Assembly (NCBI RefSeq): GCF_008831285.2 | Contig: NC_045148.1 | Location: forward strand, 15,106,802-15,170,801 | From: Nymphaea colorata | Lineage: Eukaryota; Streptophyta; Magnoliopsida; Nymphaeales; Nymphaeaceae | DNA length: 64,000 nt | Direction: 5' to 3' | In this document: in pieces, positions 1-10,749 of the stretch | Position numbering within the stretch: the stretch's first letter is position 1 | Layout: each line of letters opens with the position of its first letter | Position numbers and translations under genes: made by a program | Notes under the pieces: model-generated | What the model was told of the DNA's origin: nothing | Database searches by the model: none | The model's input: the letters and a program-made list of their open reading frames with translations, nothing else

Positions 1-950
1 ACGGAGTTCATTTGGCGAGGTAAAGGTCAAATTACATAATCAGCAGCCTGTTTCTAAAAACCAACGCCGGATTCCTGTGGCCGGCGCTGTCACCTCTGAC
101 ATCAGAATTCGTCGAGTTTAGGCTTGTTGAAAGCGCCTATATCTCAGGTATCTCTAGTTAAAATTTCAAATTTTTTGGAGTTACCGTTGAAAAGTTATGA
201 TTTTTTGAGTGGACCCCAGTTCCAGCTGAAAACACAACCGAGGTCAAGGCGTGACTTTCTAAGCAGATTGACTTTGATTGGAGATGAATTAGAAACTGAA
301 CTTGTGCCATTGGATTCCATATGGTGTATAGTATTTTTCAACCAAGTTTCGTGATTGCACAATAACAAATAGTTTCAGTGGTGTTTAGATTTGGCTTCTA
401 GCAGTCGATTTCCTTTTCAGTTTTTAGCAGTAGCAGCAGTTTGAATTCATAGCAGTCAGTAGAAGTTTTGTTATTTTCTGGAGTGGCAACTAGTCTGTGT
501 ATTCTGTGAGGAGTCCGCCCCCCAATCAGGCTTTAAAATGAGGCTCGAGCAAATACTCAGGTATTAAGAAACCATTTAGAGTGCCAAAGGTCACCAAGCA
601 GCCCTTAGAACAACAAAGGTCACTTCTCAAGCAGCTACCAGGTGACTATGGACCAAGAATGACGCAGTGTAGCCAAGCAGTGGCTGAAGGTAGATCAGCA
701 AGGATCATAACACAAGTACATTTTAAGGGACTAGGGCAACGGTTCCTTCAGCATAAGACCTCGCTCGAATTTTAGCCTAGAGATTATGGACTAGGGTACA
801 ACAGCCTAGGTGGAATAAAGATGAAACAGATCACCTTAGGAAACAACCTAGCATGAGATTGGGGGCAAGCTCGTTTTAAGGAGGGTGGTTCTGATGCGAG
901 CCTAAATTTGTCTCGGCCGACGATGGCTGAGGGAGTGGCCGAGGCCAGGC

Positions 951-994
951 CAAAGGCTCGCAACCAAGGCGCCAAAGGCTCGCAACCAAGGCGT
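951..994. repeat. Two tandem 22-bp units
   Basis: The 22-bp unit beginning caaaggctcgcaaccaagg occurs twice head to tail, differing only at its last base. It lies in the GC-rich part of the repeat-derived region. Confidence 0.9.
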
Positions 995-1307
995 AAGCCT
1001 AGGCAAGGCAGGCCGAAAGTTGGCTGCCGAGCAAGAGATGTCAAGGCCGACGCGGCCCATCGTGCGGCTATGGAAGGGCCCAGCCAAAGAAAAGAAGCGC
1101 CGATGTGGCCGACAAGGCGAAAGCATACTCGGCTAAGAAGGGTCGAGCATGTAGAGCTCACGCCGAAATGATGATGTTGGGCGTGAGCAGCCTTCCAAGG
1201 CACGAAGAGACAGGACACAACGATAGAAGAATTCAGGCTTAAGGAGGTTAACATCGTACTTGGAGGTGCTACAGGAGCACCAGGCGACCAAGTACGGGCA
1301 GAGCAAA

Positions 1308-1351
1308 GACAAACTTGAAGATGGGCACAGACAAACTTGAAGATGGGCACG
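1308..1351. repeat. Two tandem 22-bp units
   Basis: The unit gacaaacttgaagatgggca plus two bases occurs twice in a row with one difference. It looks like a local slippage duplication within old repeat sequence. Confidence 0.9.
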
Positions 1352-1479
1352 GCGTAGAGAAATGGACCTAGATCCGGTAGAGGTAAAGTCAAACCTAGTG
1401 TCGAGTCCTAACCAAGTCAAACGGGGAAGTTTAGGCCCGAACCTAGACAAGTTACCTCTCGAGCTCACAAGGCCCGAGT

Positions 1480-1860
1480 CAAATTCGAACTCTGAGATGT
1501 CTCGTCTCATTTGCTTTAGTTTATTTGGTTTTGTTGAGTCGTTTTGTTTTAAGTATAAGTGTCTCGGTTCATTCCTAGAACCGGTTCTTTGTGAGCTATA
1601 TAAGCTCGTTTGTAAGTTGTGTTTATTAGGGAATGGAATATTGAATAGAAAGAAGAATGTTTGGTTTGTTGTCTCTGTTCCCCGTGTGGGAGCTTCTCTC
1701 TTCCCCTCATCGGCCTTGCCGGTGGTGATCGGAATCTTAAAGGCTACAATCCGTGGCTCTAGTCGAAGCAACATAGGCGTGAAGACGAGCTTGGAGGTTG
1801 CCGGAAAACCTCGCTTGCTGTTTTTATCCTACGCATAAATCCCCCGACGGAATTGCTCCT
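1480..1860 (+). mobile_element. LTR-like promoter remnant (possible gypsy-type LTR)
   Basis: A TATA-type motif (ctatataagctc, about 1597-1608) is followed by a T-rich, GT-containing stretch and then a C/G-rich stretch, an order often seen in the U3-R-U5 of plant LTRs. No second copy, primer-binding site or target-site duplication was found, so this could equally be a decayed solo LTR or an unrelated promoter-like sequence. Confidence 0.25.
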
Positions 1861-4000
1861 TCTTCATGGTGCAGCCCCCTCGATCACAGAGGACTAGATG
1901 CCGGTTGAAGTCTCGGGAAGACTTAGGGAAAAACTAGTGGAAAGCGGCTAGTACCACCGGTGGAGAAGACTAGACGAGAGGGTGGACTAGTACCCTCAGG
2001 CGAGAAGACCACTTAGTAGCTGGCTTGAGGAATTCGTCCCTAGTAAGCTTTTGCAACTTTGCCAAAACCAGAGAAACATTGCTGGAAAGGAAGAACTGTG
2101 CACGGCTTGTGAGGACTGTTTTCATGTTTTCAGGGTGAGAAACTGAGAAGGTTCACCGGAATCCATTGGTAGAAGGCCAATCGGATTTCTGTGAATTCAT
2201 CGGTAGATCTTCTTGGAAAACCTGTCCCCAACAGCAGCAAATCCTCTCGCATAAAATCGTGAGGTTGCTGTCGACAAAGGAGAGCAATTTTCCACAACCG
2301 ATCCTAAAATCAAGCAACGTCGCACACTCGGCTTGGCTGAGGCAAATCAGTGATTGGGCGGAAGGTTCAGACGAAATCTGAAGCAACCAAGGGCGAAATT
2401 CTCTCTCTCGTTGGTTCAGATAGGATCGCCCTGGTCTTGGTGGAATCCAGTACAAGTTTTGGCCAAAAAGCTATGGACGGCTGAGTTCCATTACCGGCCG
2501 GAATTCCCAAGTCAGATGGTGGTTCTAGTGGCCGTTGCTCACTTCTGGCAACCATCGAGCGGCTATCGCAATTCCCCTTGCTCATCCCCAAATTACCCTT
2601 GGCAACATTTACAATTAATTGATTGGTGTCTAAGTCAAGGAGGGCAAATCAGATCCGGTGGTGAGTTAATGAGCGGAAAAGGAGGACCCAACTCGTTGGC
2701 GCTCGTTCCTCTTCTTCCCCTTCGGCTTCCCTTCTTCAATACAAGTGTTACATAAGGCTTCTCACTCAAGTGAAGCTGTCCACTTGGCCACACATAGAGG
2801 TAAGCTAATTCCCTAACGCCAAGTGCCCTCTTCATCATTACAACCCAGCCACAACGCTTCATCCCCTTCACTCACACCCTTCACCTCCTTTACCTGTTAG
2901 CCCCTTCACCTCCTTATAACCGTTCCTAAACCCATACAAACTCAAAAGTCACATTCTTCTCAGCTGGCCACTTAGCTCCTCTCATCATTAACCCTCTTGA
3001 AGCCTCTCCACCGTGAGTCATAACTCACCTCATTTCCCACCACTCCATGCCATAATTGAGGAATTAAAGGTACGTATTCACCTGCTAGGAAGCCTCTTCG
3101 CACACCCTTAGCCCTTTACATCTTGTAACTGACCCATTCCACTTAACCTCTCTTATCCTCACGCCATAACCTCCTCTACCTCGTCATTAATCCCCACTTC
3201 TCATCATTAGTTAGCCTACCCTCTTTTGCATGTCTCTTGGCTTAACCCTTAGCATAACCGACCCCCATCATTACTATCCATCACTCGTAAGCTTAACTCT
3301 CCACTTTCTATCGCATGACCCTTAGCCTATCCCTAAACCATAACCGACTAGTCCATCACTAGCCCAGTTGTTGCCTTAACCCCAATTCACTTGGCCCTAC
3401 TCAAGCCAACCCACTACCGAACCACCTAGGCTACAGTGACTTACCTACCTTGACCTAGTCCATCCGAGCTCAAATCTCTACTGAGCTCACCTAACCGAAC
3501 CTAGCCTACCTAAACCCTCACCGAGCTCACCTCCTTGTTCCGAGCTCGGCCTTACCCCTTGGAGTCCATTAGATAGGTTCATCTTCAATTCTGTTCGTGT
3601 TCAGATCAGAGTTATCGCTCGCGATTGTACAAGCCTTGATCCCCTAAGCGTTCTAGTAGGAATTAAGCCTTGGGTTCGGGATCAACACACTTGTATCTTT
3701 ACCCACAGAACTAAGTCGGGGTGGCTGGATCAACTTTTGTAATTAACTTGTCCAAGTTTGGACTTACGGCTCCCTCGAGTGATCTTGGGAAGGGGATCGA
3801 CACCGGGTCAGCAGATTTTACCGACGCCGGGTCTAGGGTCCCCACCATTTTCAGATTTGTTTTTAGTTTTTGATGTTCTTATCTAGCTGTAGGTGAGGCC
3901 CAGGATCATGAACTAGAAGGTGAACAGTGATAATTTTGTTTTCCCCAAGAATAATTCCTAACACTTGATATGACAAGCATTTTATGCATTGCATGAATTC

Positions 4001-4070
4001 GTGAACTTGATCCTAACATTTTGGGTTTTCCTGAACTTGATCCTAACATTTTGGGTTTTCCTGAACTTGG
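4001..4070. repeat. 30-bp tandem repeat, 2.3 copies
   Basis: The 30-bp unit containing gaacttgatcctaacatttt is present at 4001-4030 and 4031-4060, with a third copy broken off after ten bases. Confidence 0.9.
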
Positions 4071-4318
4071 TTGCCTGCCAAGCCAGTTGTGGTTGGTGAA
4101 CCAAGAGCCTCTGATACCATTCACCATTCAACGACAACTTTTCTAGAAAAACCAAAGTACTTAATAGTTAATACGACCGGAGTTTGCTGTAGTGTTGGTT
4201 AAAGGCATCCTTAGGAATGTGTTGTTGACGTACTGAACCCGAAATAATGCCTTTTCTTTTCATGTTTGTTGTGGTTTAAAGTATATGGAAGATGTGACTC
4301 ACGGTCTTTGTCATGAAC

Positions 4319-4346
4319 ATGTGTGTGTGTGTGTGTCTCTCTCTCA
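4319..4346. repeat. (GT)n/(CT)n microsatellite
   Basis: A run of GT dinucleotides passes directly into CT dinucleotides. Confidence 0.9.
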
Positions 4347-4676
4347 TACCCAAGTAGAAAGACACGTGCACGTGCACCCAAATACCGAAAAACATGTATT
4401 TGTTGATGTGGAGCTTGTGCTTGAATTCTTATGGCATTTCTAAAATATCACAATGCAGGTGGAATATGGCTGATTGGTGTATTAGTGCAGCCTAGAAGGC
4501 TAGAACTGTGGCTTATGGGTCCACTGTTCAAACATGCATATGTAGTGTTTTTATTTTCAGAGCTAACATGTCAATTCATACAGTTAAAAGCATGCTTTCT
4601 TTTTGTGCTCGTAGCTAAATCTTGGTTATGAGATCTAATTGCAGGACTTGCCTTTGGTTGCTCAATTTTATTGCAG

Positions 4677-4835
4677 GTGGGACATTTGCATTGTACTCAC
4701 GGATATGCAAGCATGTAAAGCTCTGTCTTCTTCCAAACCAATTGTCATATGATGCTTGTATCAAGTTCAACTGAAGGTGCCACCTCCACAGCTTGGGTTC
4801 TCAATAACGATTAAAGAAAGGAAGTATGTAAGCTT
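4677..4835 (+). pseudogene. Fragment of a HAK/KUP potassium transporter exon
   Basis: After an AG acceptor (4675-4676) the sequence reads GGTFALYSRICKH, then LLPNQL, and after a frame change LKVPPPQLG and ITIKER. This matches the conserved HAK/KUP/KT block that follows an early transmembrane helix (GGTFALYS.(I/L)CRHAK, then PNQ, then LK(V/L)P.PEL..S..IKER). The family consists of plasma-membrane and endomembrane K+ uptake carriers. Here a frame change after residue 31 and a stop break the reading frame, and I could not identify the other transporter exons nearby. It is most likely a stranded exon from a decayed or transposed gene. The identification rests on motif recall, not a search. Confidence 0.6.
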
Positions 4836-6505
4836 CCTTGTCACTGAAAAAGGATGTTCTCGTGTTTCTTCTTGTTGGTACTTCTTTGTTTTGACATTAA
4901 TGTCCACTGTCTTTTGATGTCATTCATTGTTGAATCTCTCCCAACTAGTTTTCATGTAGGATTTTAATGTCATTATGTTACTATGTTTTAATTTCACTTT
5001 GTTTTTGACTTTTTTTTTTATGGAACAGGCGATTGCTTTAGAGATTACCACAATTATGATGTGCCTATAAATTATTTTTTCCTCCAAAATATTTCACAGA
5101 TTTGATGTAGAAGGTTTGCAGTCATATGGGTTCAAGCTGGACTTTAGGCAAGTTCTTGTATGAAAACCTGTATTATAACATTCTTTTTTTCCTTGTACAC
5201 GTGAAAATCTAATTACGAAGGAAAAGGAAGAAATTGAAGAAGCATGACAAAGTGACTTAAAGTAGAAGAGACCATATGGAATGCACTAATAAAAGCAAAT
5301 TCTTGTTCTTTCCTACAAATGATATGTGCCTCATAGAGGGAATTACTTATTCAAGTTTTTCGTCCATGCAGTTGATTGCCATTTCTCTTTTCTTAGCTGC
5401 AAAGTCTTTGAAGAAGGGACTCATCTCCTGGACACTATTCTGTGCTGCTTTGAAAATTGCCATAAGCATAACTTTCAATTTTCCTCCTATTTTCTTTCTG
5501 CTGTAGGCATCTGTCGCTTTGGCCCTGTTGAATTTGATTGGTATAGTCGTCATGACCAGTGACCACTTTAACGATGCTGCAAGGAAGATGCCAGATATTA
5601 TGAGCTGTTTGGCCTTCATCTTGATCAAAAGCGAAACAAATTATGAATCAGAGGTGTGGATAAAATTCCTGGCAAACTGATTCTATTCAGTGGATATAGA
5701 CTTGCCATCTACTTTTTTGTTATTTTCTCAAGTCTTTTAAAATTTTTCTTATTTTATATATTGTTTACTCTTTGACAAAAGTAGATAATATTTGTTTCTA
5801 AGCCCAACTGAGAGTCATTGAATCAGCCAGTTCACCAAATGGGCACCCTAACCAATTTGATTCATAGTGAGATTTTTTGTAACACTGATTAAGACTGTTG
5901 TTGACAGGAAAAGTGCTCATTGGCATACTTGCTTCTTACCAAGAGCACAAGGAGCAAGTCATTGACGCTGTTACACTGACGACAACATCTATGCGTTCCA
6001 CTTATCTCAGTTCTTAATAAGCTGTGGATTGGACGACAAGGTTGTAGATTCAATCTAAAATGATAAGGTGCTAGAAGTTGTAGACCCTACAACTATGTAA
6101 TTTATATGTGCAGTTGCTTTTCTACTAACTAGATGTGTTCATGTATAGATCTTGTTCATGCTTGCTAGTGTTATTTAAAATTCATGGACTACACAGTTGA
6201 TGACATGCCCATGGGTAAGCATTTGTTTTTTATGAAAATCAGTTTTTTCATTATTCCCATCTTGTTACATATGAAAAATGAAAATATGCATGATCAAGAG
6301 TATAATGATTGGTATTCATCTTGTTGGATCTTCTTGTTCTTAAATTTTATTTTGCTTATCGATGTTGGGCTGGCATTGATGGGTTCTGTTTGATATTTCA
6401 ATGGGTTGGATATGGATCCATATCTAGTATGAAGTTTTATGGTGTGAAGCAGCTCTGCTTAAATCTTTCAATCTTTCTTCTCGTGGCTACCTGAGGGGAC
6501 AAGCC
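4836..6505. other. No assigned gene; unidentified open segments
   Basis: Mostly AT-rich, non-coding in appearance. A stretch at about 5509-5680 stays open on the + strand and reads ASVALALLNLIGIVVMTSDH and onward, with alternating hydrophobic residues. A second short open stretch lies near 5908-5980. They could be old exons of an unknown gene or chance. No family was recognised and no splice-consistent model was found. Confidence 0.3.
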
Positions 6506-7261
6506 ATGTCTTTCCGCGGCTTGGGTTTCTTTCTTTTCCCTGCTCTTGTGATTGATCTTCTCCTGGCTTCCACAGTAGTGTCCAATCCCAACAGTACGAA
6601 TTTCTGCAGTTCCCCTTTCAACTGCTGCAACTCAACTCCAATTCTCTTCCCCTTCAGTTCTCTCAATTCTTCTTGTGGTGTCAACCTCATATCATGCAAC
6701 GGGAACGTCACTAAGATTCGTCTATTCGACAGGGATTTCATTGTTAAAAGAATCACATACCTTGATCATGGCTTGAAAGTTTGCTACCCTGATTCGTATG
6801 AGACAAAACGTTTGCTCATCACCTCAAAACATCAGCTTCTCTGGAAGACTCCTTACTAGTGGTTTCCGGCTCTTTGGTCCCAACCTTACCTTCTTCAGGT
6901 GCAATTCTGCTAATGATTGGCTTCTGCAACCTCCGTCCTCATGGAAGAGAAAAGACTGCTGATGGCTCTTTGCTGTATTATTATTACAGTCCACAGGAAC
7001 AGATAAGGCTGCCTCTTGATGTCCATCGCATCAATTGTCCTATGTATGAAATCCCTGCCGGTGTTGAGGAGTCCGAGTCTGCAAACCTTTCTGCCATATT
7101 GAGTGGTGGATTTTTTCTTCGCTGGGGGTTTGATTGCCTCAAGTGTACTACCAGTGGGGGCCAGTGTGTATTTGGAGAAGATGACGCCCCTGCTTGTTAC
7201 TGCGAAGATGGATCAGTGCACCATACAAATTGCTCTGATGGATCATCTTCAAAATCAGCTG
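6506..7261 (+). pseudogene. Broken ectodomain exon of an LRK10L-2 receptor kinase
   Basis: The frame opens with a signal peptide (MSFRGLGFFLFPALVIDLLL) and a GUB_WAK-type Cys pattern (FCSSPFNCC, then SSCGVNLISCNG). It stops at 6857. The family motif GPNLTFFRCNS is then readable in another frame up to a stop near 6954, and the WAK_assoc end (CLKCTTSGGQC, then ACYCEDG) is in a third frame up to a potential donor after 7261. So two frame changes separate three recognisable parts. If spliced at 7261 the exon end would be in phase 1 like the other cluster members. No mini-exon or kinase exon follows before the next ectodomain at 10750. The ectodomain type resembles the one at 45511. It is called a pseudogene unless the frame changes are assembly errors or short introns. 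Confidence 0.75.
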
Positions 7262-7542
7262 GTAGCGTGATATACTCCTGACTCTCGAGTTCTGTTACTA
7301 TCATAGCTTCCATCTTGATCACACAAATTACACCAGTGGGGCGCAATATAATTTTGCTTTCTATTTGGAAGGATACCTGTACTCACTGATTATTGGGTGG
7401 TTCTGCCCATTTGTAGGTGCATTCGCATAGATTAGCATTGTCATGTGTAAGTGCTTTCAGGGTCAACGAAGCCTGTCCTAGAAAGCTGTTTTCCCAGCCC
7501 CGAGAAAGTCTAAAAAAAATTTGACTTCGTTCAAAATTACTG

Positions 7543-7604
7543 GACGTGTGTGTGTGTGGAGAGAAGGGTGGGGGGGTGGGCGAGGGAGAGAGAGAGAGAG
7601 AGTA
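7543..7604. repeat. (GT)n, G-rich and (GA)n low-complexity tract
   Basis: GT dinucleotides, a run of G and a run of GA follow each other within about 60 bases. Confidence 0.85.
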
Positions 7605-8025
7605 CCAGGTGTTCACTTGTGCATGATATCTTCTCCTGGCACTTGTCCTCCATGGTGCTGTCCAGTATACTTGTTGATTTACTTAGAGCTACTCTGTAGA
7701 GAAAATTTGAAACTGCTCTTTCGACCCACTTGGTTTGAGGTTTCTTAATGTTTCACATGTTGATGAATCCAGCATGATGTTGTTGAGACCATCTTTACCT
7801 TCATGAACCATCTCGACAAATCTTGGGGTATTCGGTGTACAATGCCTGGTAAAAGGATCATTTTTTTTCCTTCGTAAACCAGATTCAATGCTTTTCTTCC
7901 TTTGTAAACTCTTCAAGTACGTGTTAGCATTTTACAGCTAAGCCTTCCACATTTTTAGGAGCATAAAGAAGGGGATCAGTCATTTCTACGCTGCAAACTT
8001 TGATTGTTTCTTTAATATGCAAAGT

Positions 8026-8820
8026 TTTCTAACATATAGGTGGGACCTGGGCCCTCTGGCCACCATTTGGCTACCGTCCCTTCACCCCAAATTCAGGACC
8101 TACGGTTACAAATTCTCTTGATTCCCCCCAACTCTCCATCTTCAAATGCAATAGTGAAAGGAGCCAGGAAAGCGGGAAATTTTTGTGGTGAAGATTTCTC
8201 ATATTGTCTTTTAGTCCCACATCCTATATCCCCAAATTTCATTGTATGCTGTGCAAGATTTAGTCTTCAACGGAAGTTTGATCTTGGTTATTGTGGCAAG
8301 AACATGGTTCCTGCTTGCCACTGCTAATATTGCTCCGTCAAAGGAGCTATTGCAAAGGTAAGCCAATGAGTAATTTGCTCTCTGTTTTTATAGCATTCAA
8401 TGGCTTACAACTTGTGGTAATCATATATAATATGCTTTTAGCTAGGCCTGGGACGGGTAGACTTCTTGCGGGATCTGATTTTCACCAAAATTTCGTTATC
8501 TATGCCTCGATCTTCATCGAAGTTAGTTGGACTCTAAGCTATTCCGTATATATTTTAGTCTATCAGATCAAATGTTGTGTTTAGTTAGGTCCAGTGAAGG
8601 GTGCCTTTCACAACGGGAGCGGTGCATGAGGCGTGTGTGGGATCGTTTGTTTTTTTAGCTCGAGATCAAGCTAGCTGTTTCTGCACTTATTTATGTTCAT
8701 TGTCTTTCCCAAAGTTGGTGTCTAGCTAAAGCCATCTCATGTTCATCGATATTCTTTCCTGTTCATTCATGTTATACTACAAGTTTTTTGCATTTGGGGA
8801 GAACTCTTTACAGTTAATGC
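8026..8820 (+). repeat. Relic of cluster intron 1 (dispersed duplicate)
   Basis: This block matches parts of the introns between ectodomain exon and mini-exon at about 19500-20115 and 35620-36300, sharing runs such as ggtgggacctggg, gcctgggacgggt and ggggagaactctttacagtt. A further weak copy lies near 22800-22920. It ends just before the place where the mini-exon would be expected, so a unit seems to have lost its mini-exon and kinase exon here. The short ORF inside it (8040-8327) is not regarded as a gene. Confidence 0.7.
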
Positions 8821-10749
8821 GGACCAAATCTCATAAGAAATCAAAAAGTAAAGTTTTATAAACTTATTGGACGCCCTCAGGGTGAGTGTGAGGTTAACAT
8901 TAGTGTTATCTGCACTGGTCAGTAATAACCAGTTACTTTATGTCTCTCAAGATAATGCTAGTGAGAAGAAGGTTTTCCTTAATACAGTGGTGAAATTTTA
9001 TTTTATTTCAATCCACATTTTGTTTATAATTTCACATATGATTAATTGTTTTCAATTGGTGTCACTTTTTCTGTCAATTTGTAAGCAAATTTTGTATGTT
9101 TGTTGTAGGCGTCTTTAACCATAAACAAAAATACTTGCGGAAGTAACAATGGCCACTCATCTAGTCAAAAACCTTTTTTCTGTTTGCGTAAACCTGAAAA
9201 GAAATGCAATTTAACATGAGGTTCCTTTTTTGTCGACCGGCAGCACCACAATGCCGTTGTAAGAATCACTGCCGAGTCGGCAAATCGACCGATTCACACT
9301 TTGGCTGAATCGTTATGAAAAGAATATTAAAACATTTTCAAAAAAAATTAATGAAAGCCGTAAAAAATGATTGAGAACATAAGAAACTTATAATAATTCT
9401 AGAAAGATTTAAAAAAGTGACATATGCCACTTTTGAAGTGGGTTGCTTGGAAGAGTCGACCACCCAAAATGTATATAGTTCGAAAGGTCCTCCCACCCTC
9501 ACTCATGAGCCTTCTTCCTTCGAAGGACAAAGGCCACCGAGCATTTTAGATATTCACTACTTGTTAGCATTTTATTGCTAAGCTTTAAGATAAGATTTCT
9601 GGGAGTATTAAAAAATGGGATTAGTCATGGTTACGTTTCTGGCCTGCAAAACTCGATTACTAGCAATCATTCACCAATAACATGACCATACTTAAAATAT
9701 TTGTGCATTTGGCTAATGGGATTTTAACCAGATGCTTTCTTCAACTCCTATTTCCTAGCAGTTTGTCGTCGTACATTTTTTTTTTTGCTATAGTTACAGT
9801 TGTTTATCTAGCTAGATAATGAACTGTGCAATGTGTGAATGCTATAACATTTCCAAATCCGGGGAAACGTCAGCGGGAACAATATTTTTGTAAGTTGACA
9901 CCAGCAGCATTGATCTCTTTCGCAGTGATGCTTCGTTTACAAAGCTAGAGATGGAAATGCTCTGGTAGTTATACTTTTGATGGTGTTGTCTGGTTCATCA
10001 TGCATGTGAAATCAAGAGTAGATAGAGAACTATTTTTTTACCGACCCTTGATTTAGAGAAATATGTTTCTACTGATCATTGAAAACTGAATTAGGGTCGG
10101 CAAAGGACATCAAGACCCTCGCGGTGCACTTATTGTCCTTCTTGGGATCATGTTTTTCTATTTCCAAGTTCTCTGGTTTCTTAGTTGGGCCATTGCCGCT
10201 CCATGGTCCTCCTTTATCTTTCTCAAAATAATCATGTCTTCAACTTGATTCACAGCAGCCGACTTTCTGATTCTGCTCTAACTGAATCCTGTGTATAAAC
10301 TTCAAAAACCTTGTGCTTAAGAGTTACATGTAGGGCTCATCTAGAGGGACTGTTTTGATCAAAGCAGCAAAAAGAATGGTTGGGAGTCCAGAGACGCTAG
10401 AACGACCATAAGAAAGAAGAAATGATGACAGCCGATGAAATCCGGTCTTCTTACGCAGTATGTCAGCCTGCACCTCTCTTCTGTATCTGCAGGAAATTCA
10501 ACCGGCTCAGGCGGTCCATGTAATTTAAGGAGTCCCTTAATTAATTGGATTTTAGCAGGCCATAGTCCGCTTCGCTTAAATGTGGCTTCACCTTGTACAA
10601 AATGCATGTGGCTGTATAATAATTAAAATACCTCTAATTAATATACACCCACAGCAAACCAACCGTGTCTCTTGCCCTCACCCTAAGCCTCGGCAGTCTC
10701 CTCCAACACACGCCTTTCTCTCACAAGGGAAAAGCGATTGTCGTCGACC
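8821..10749. other. Intergenic region upstream of the first intact receptor kinase
   Basis: AT-rich sequence without recognisable coding potential. The last 90 bases before 10750 resemble the 5' flanks of the ectodomain exons at 18247 and 33755 (ctcctccaacacacgc and neighbouring bases), so they probably hold the leader of the 10750 gene. Confidence 0.4.

Larger units (their letters stand above)
1..3905. other. Repeat-derived region without a recognisable gene
   Basis: I find no ORF here with family motifs on either strand; the open frames are short and overlap each other on opposite strands. The texture is that of decayed LTR-retrotransposon DNA: a GC-rich part near 900-1200, an LTR-like promoter part near 1500-1860, a C/T-rich non-coding stretch from about 2750 to 3560, and unique-looking sequence after 3850. 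Two short tandem duplications lie inside it. I could not match LTR pairs or target-site duplications, so the boundaries are unknown. Confidence 0.45.

Noticed and set aside
784-1838. Overlapping open frames of 74-213 aa on both strands
   Set aside because: They overlap each other on opposite strands, carry no recognised motif and lie in repeat-derived, LTR-like sequence.
4320-4340. Possible Z-DNA-forming GT run as a regulatory site
   Set aside because: A short microsatellite without any promoter or gene evidence around it.
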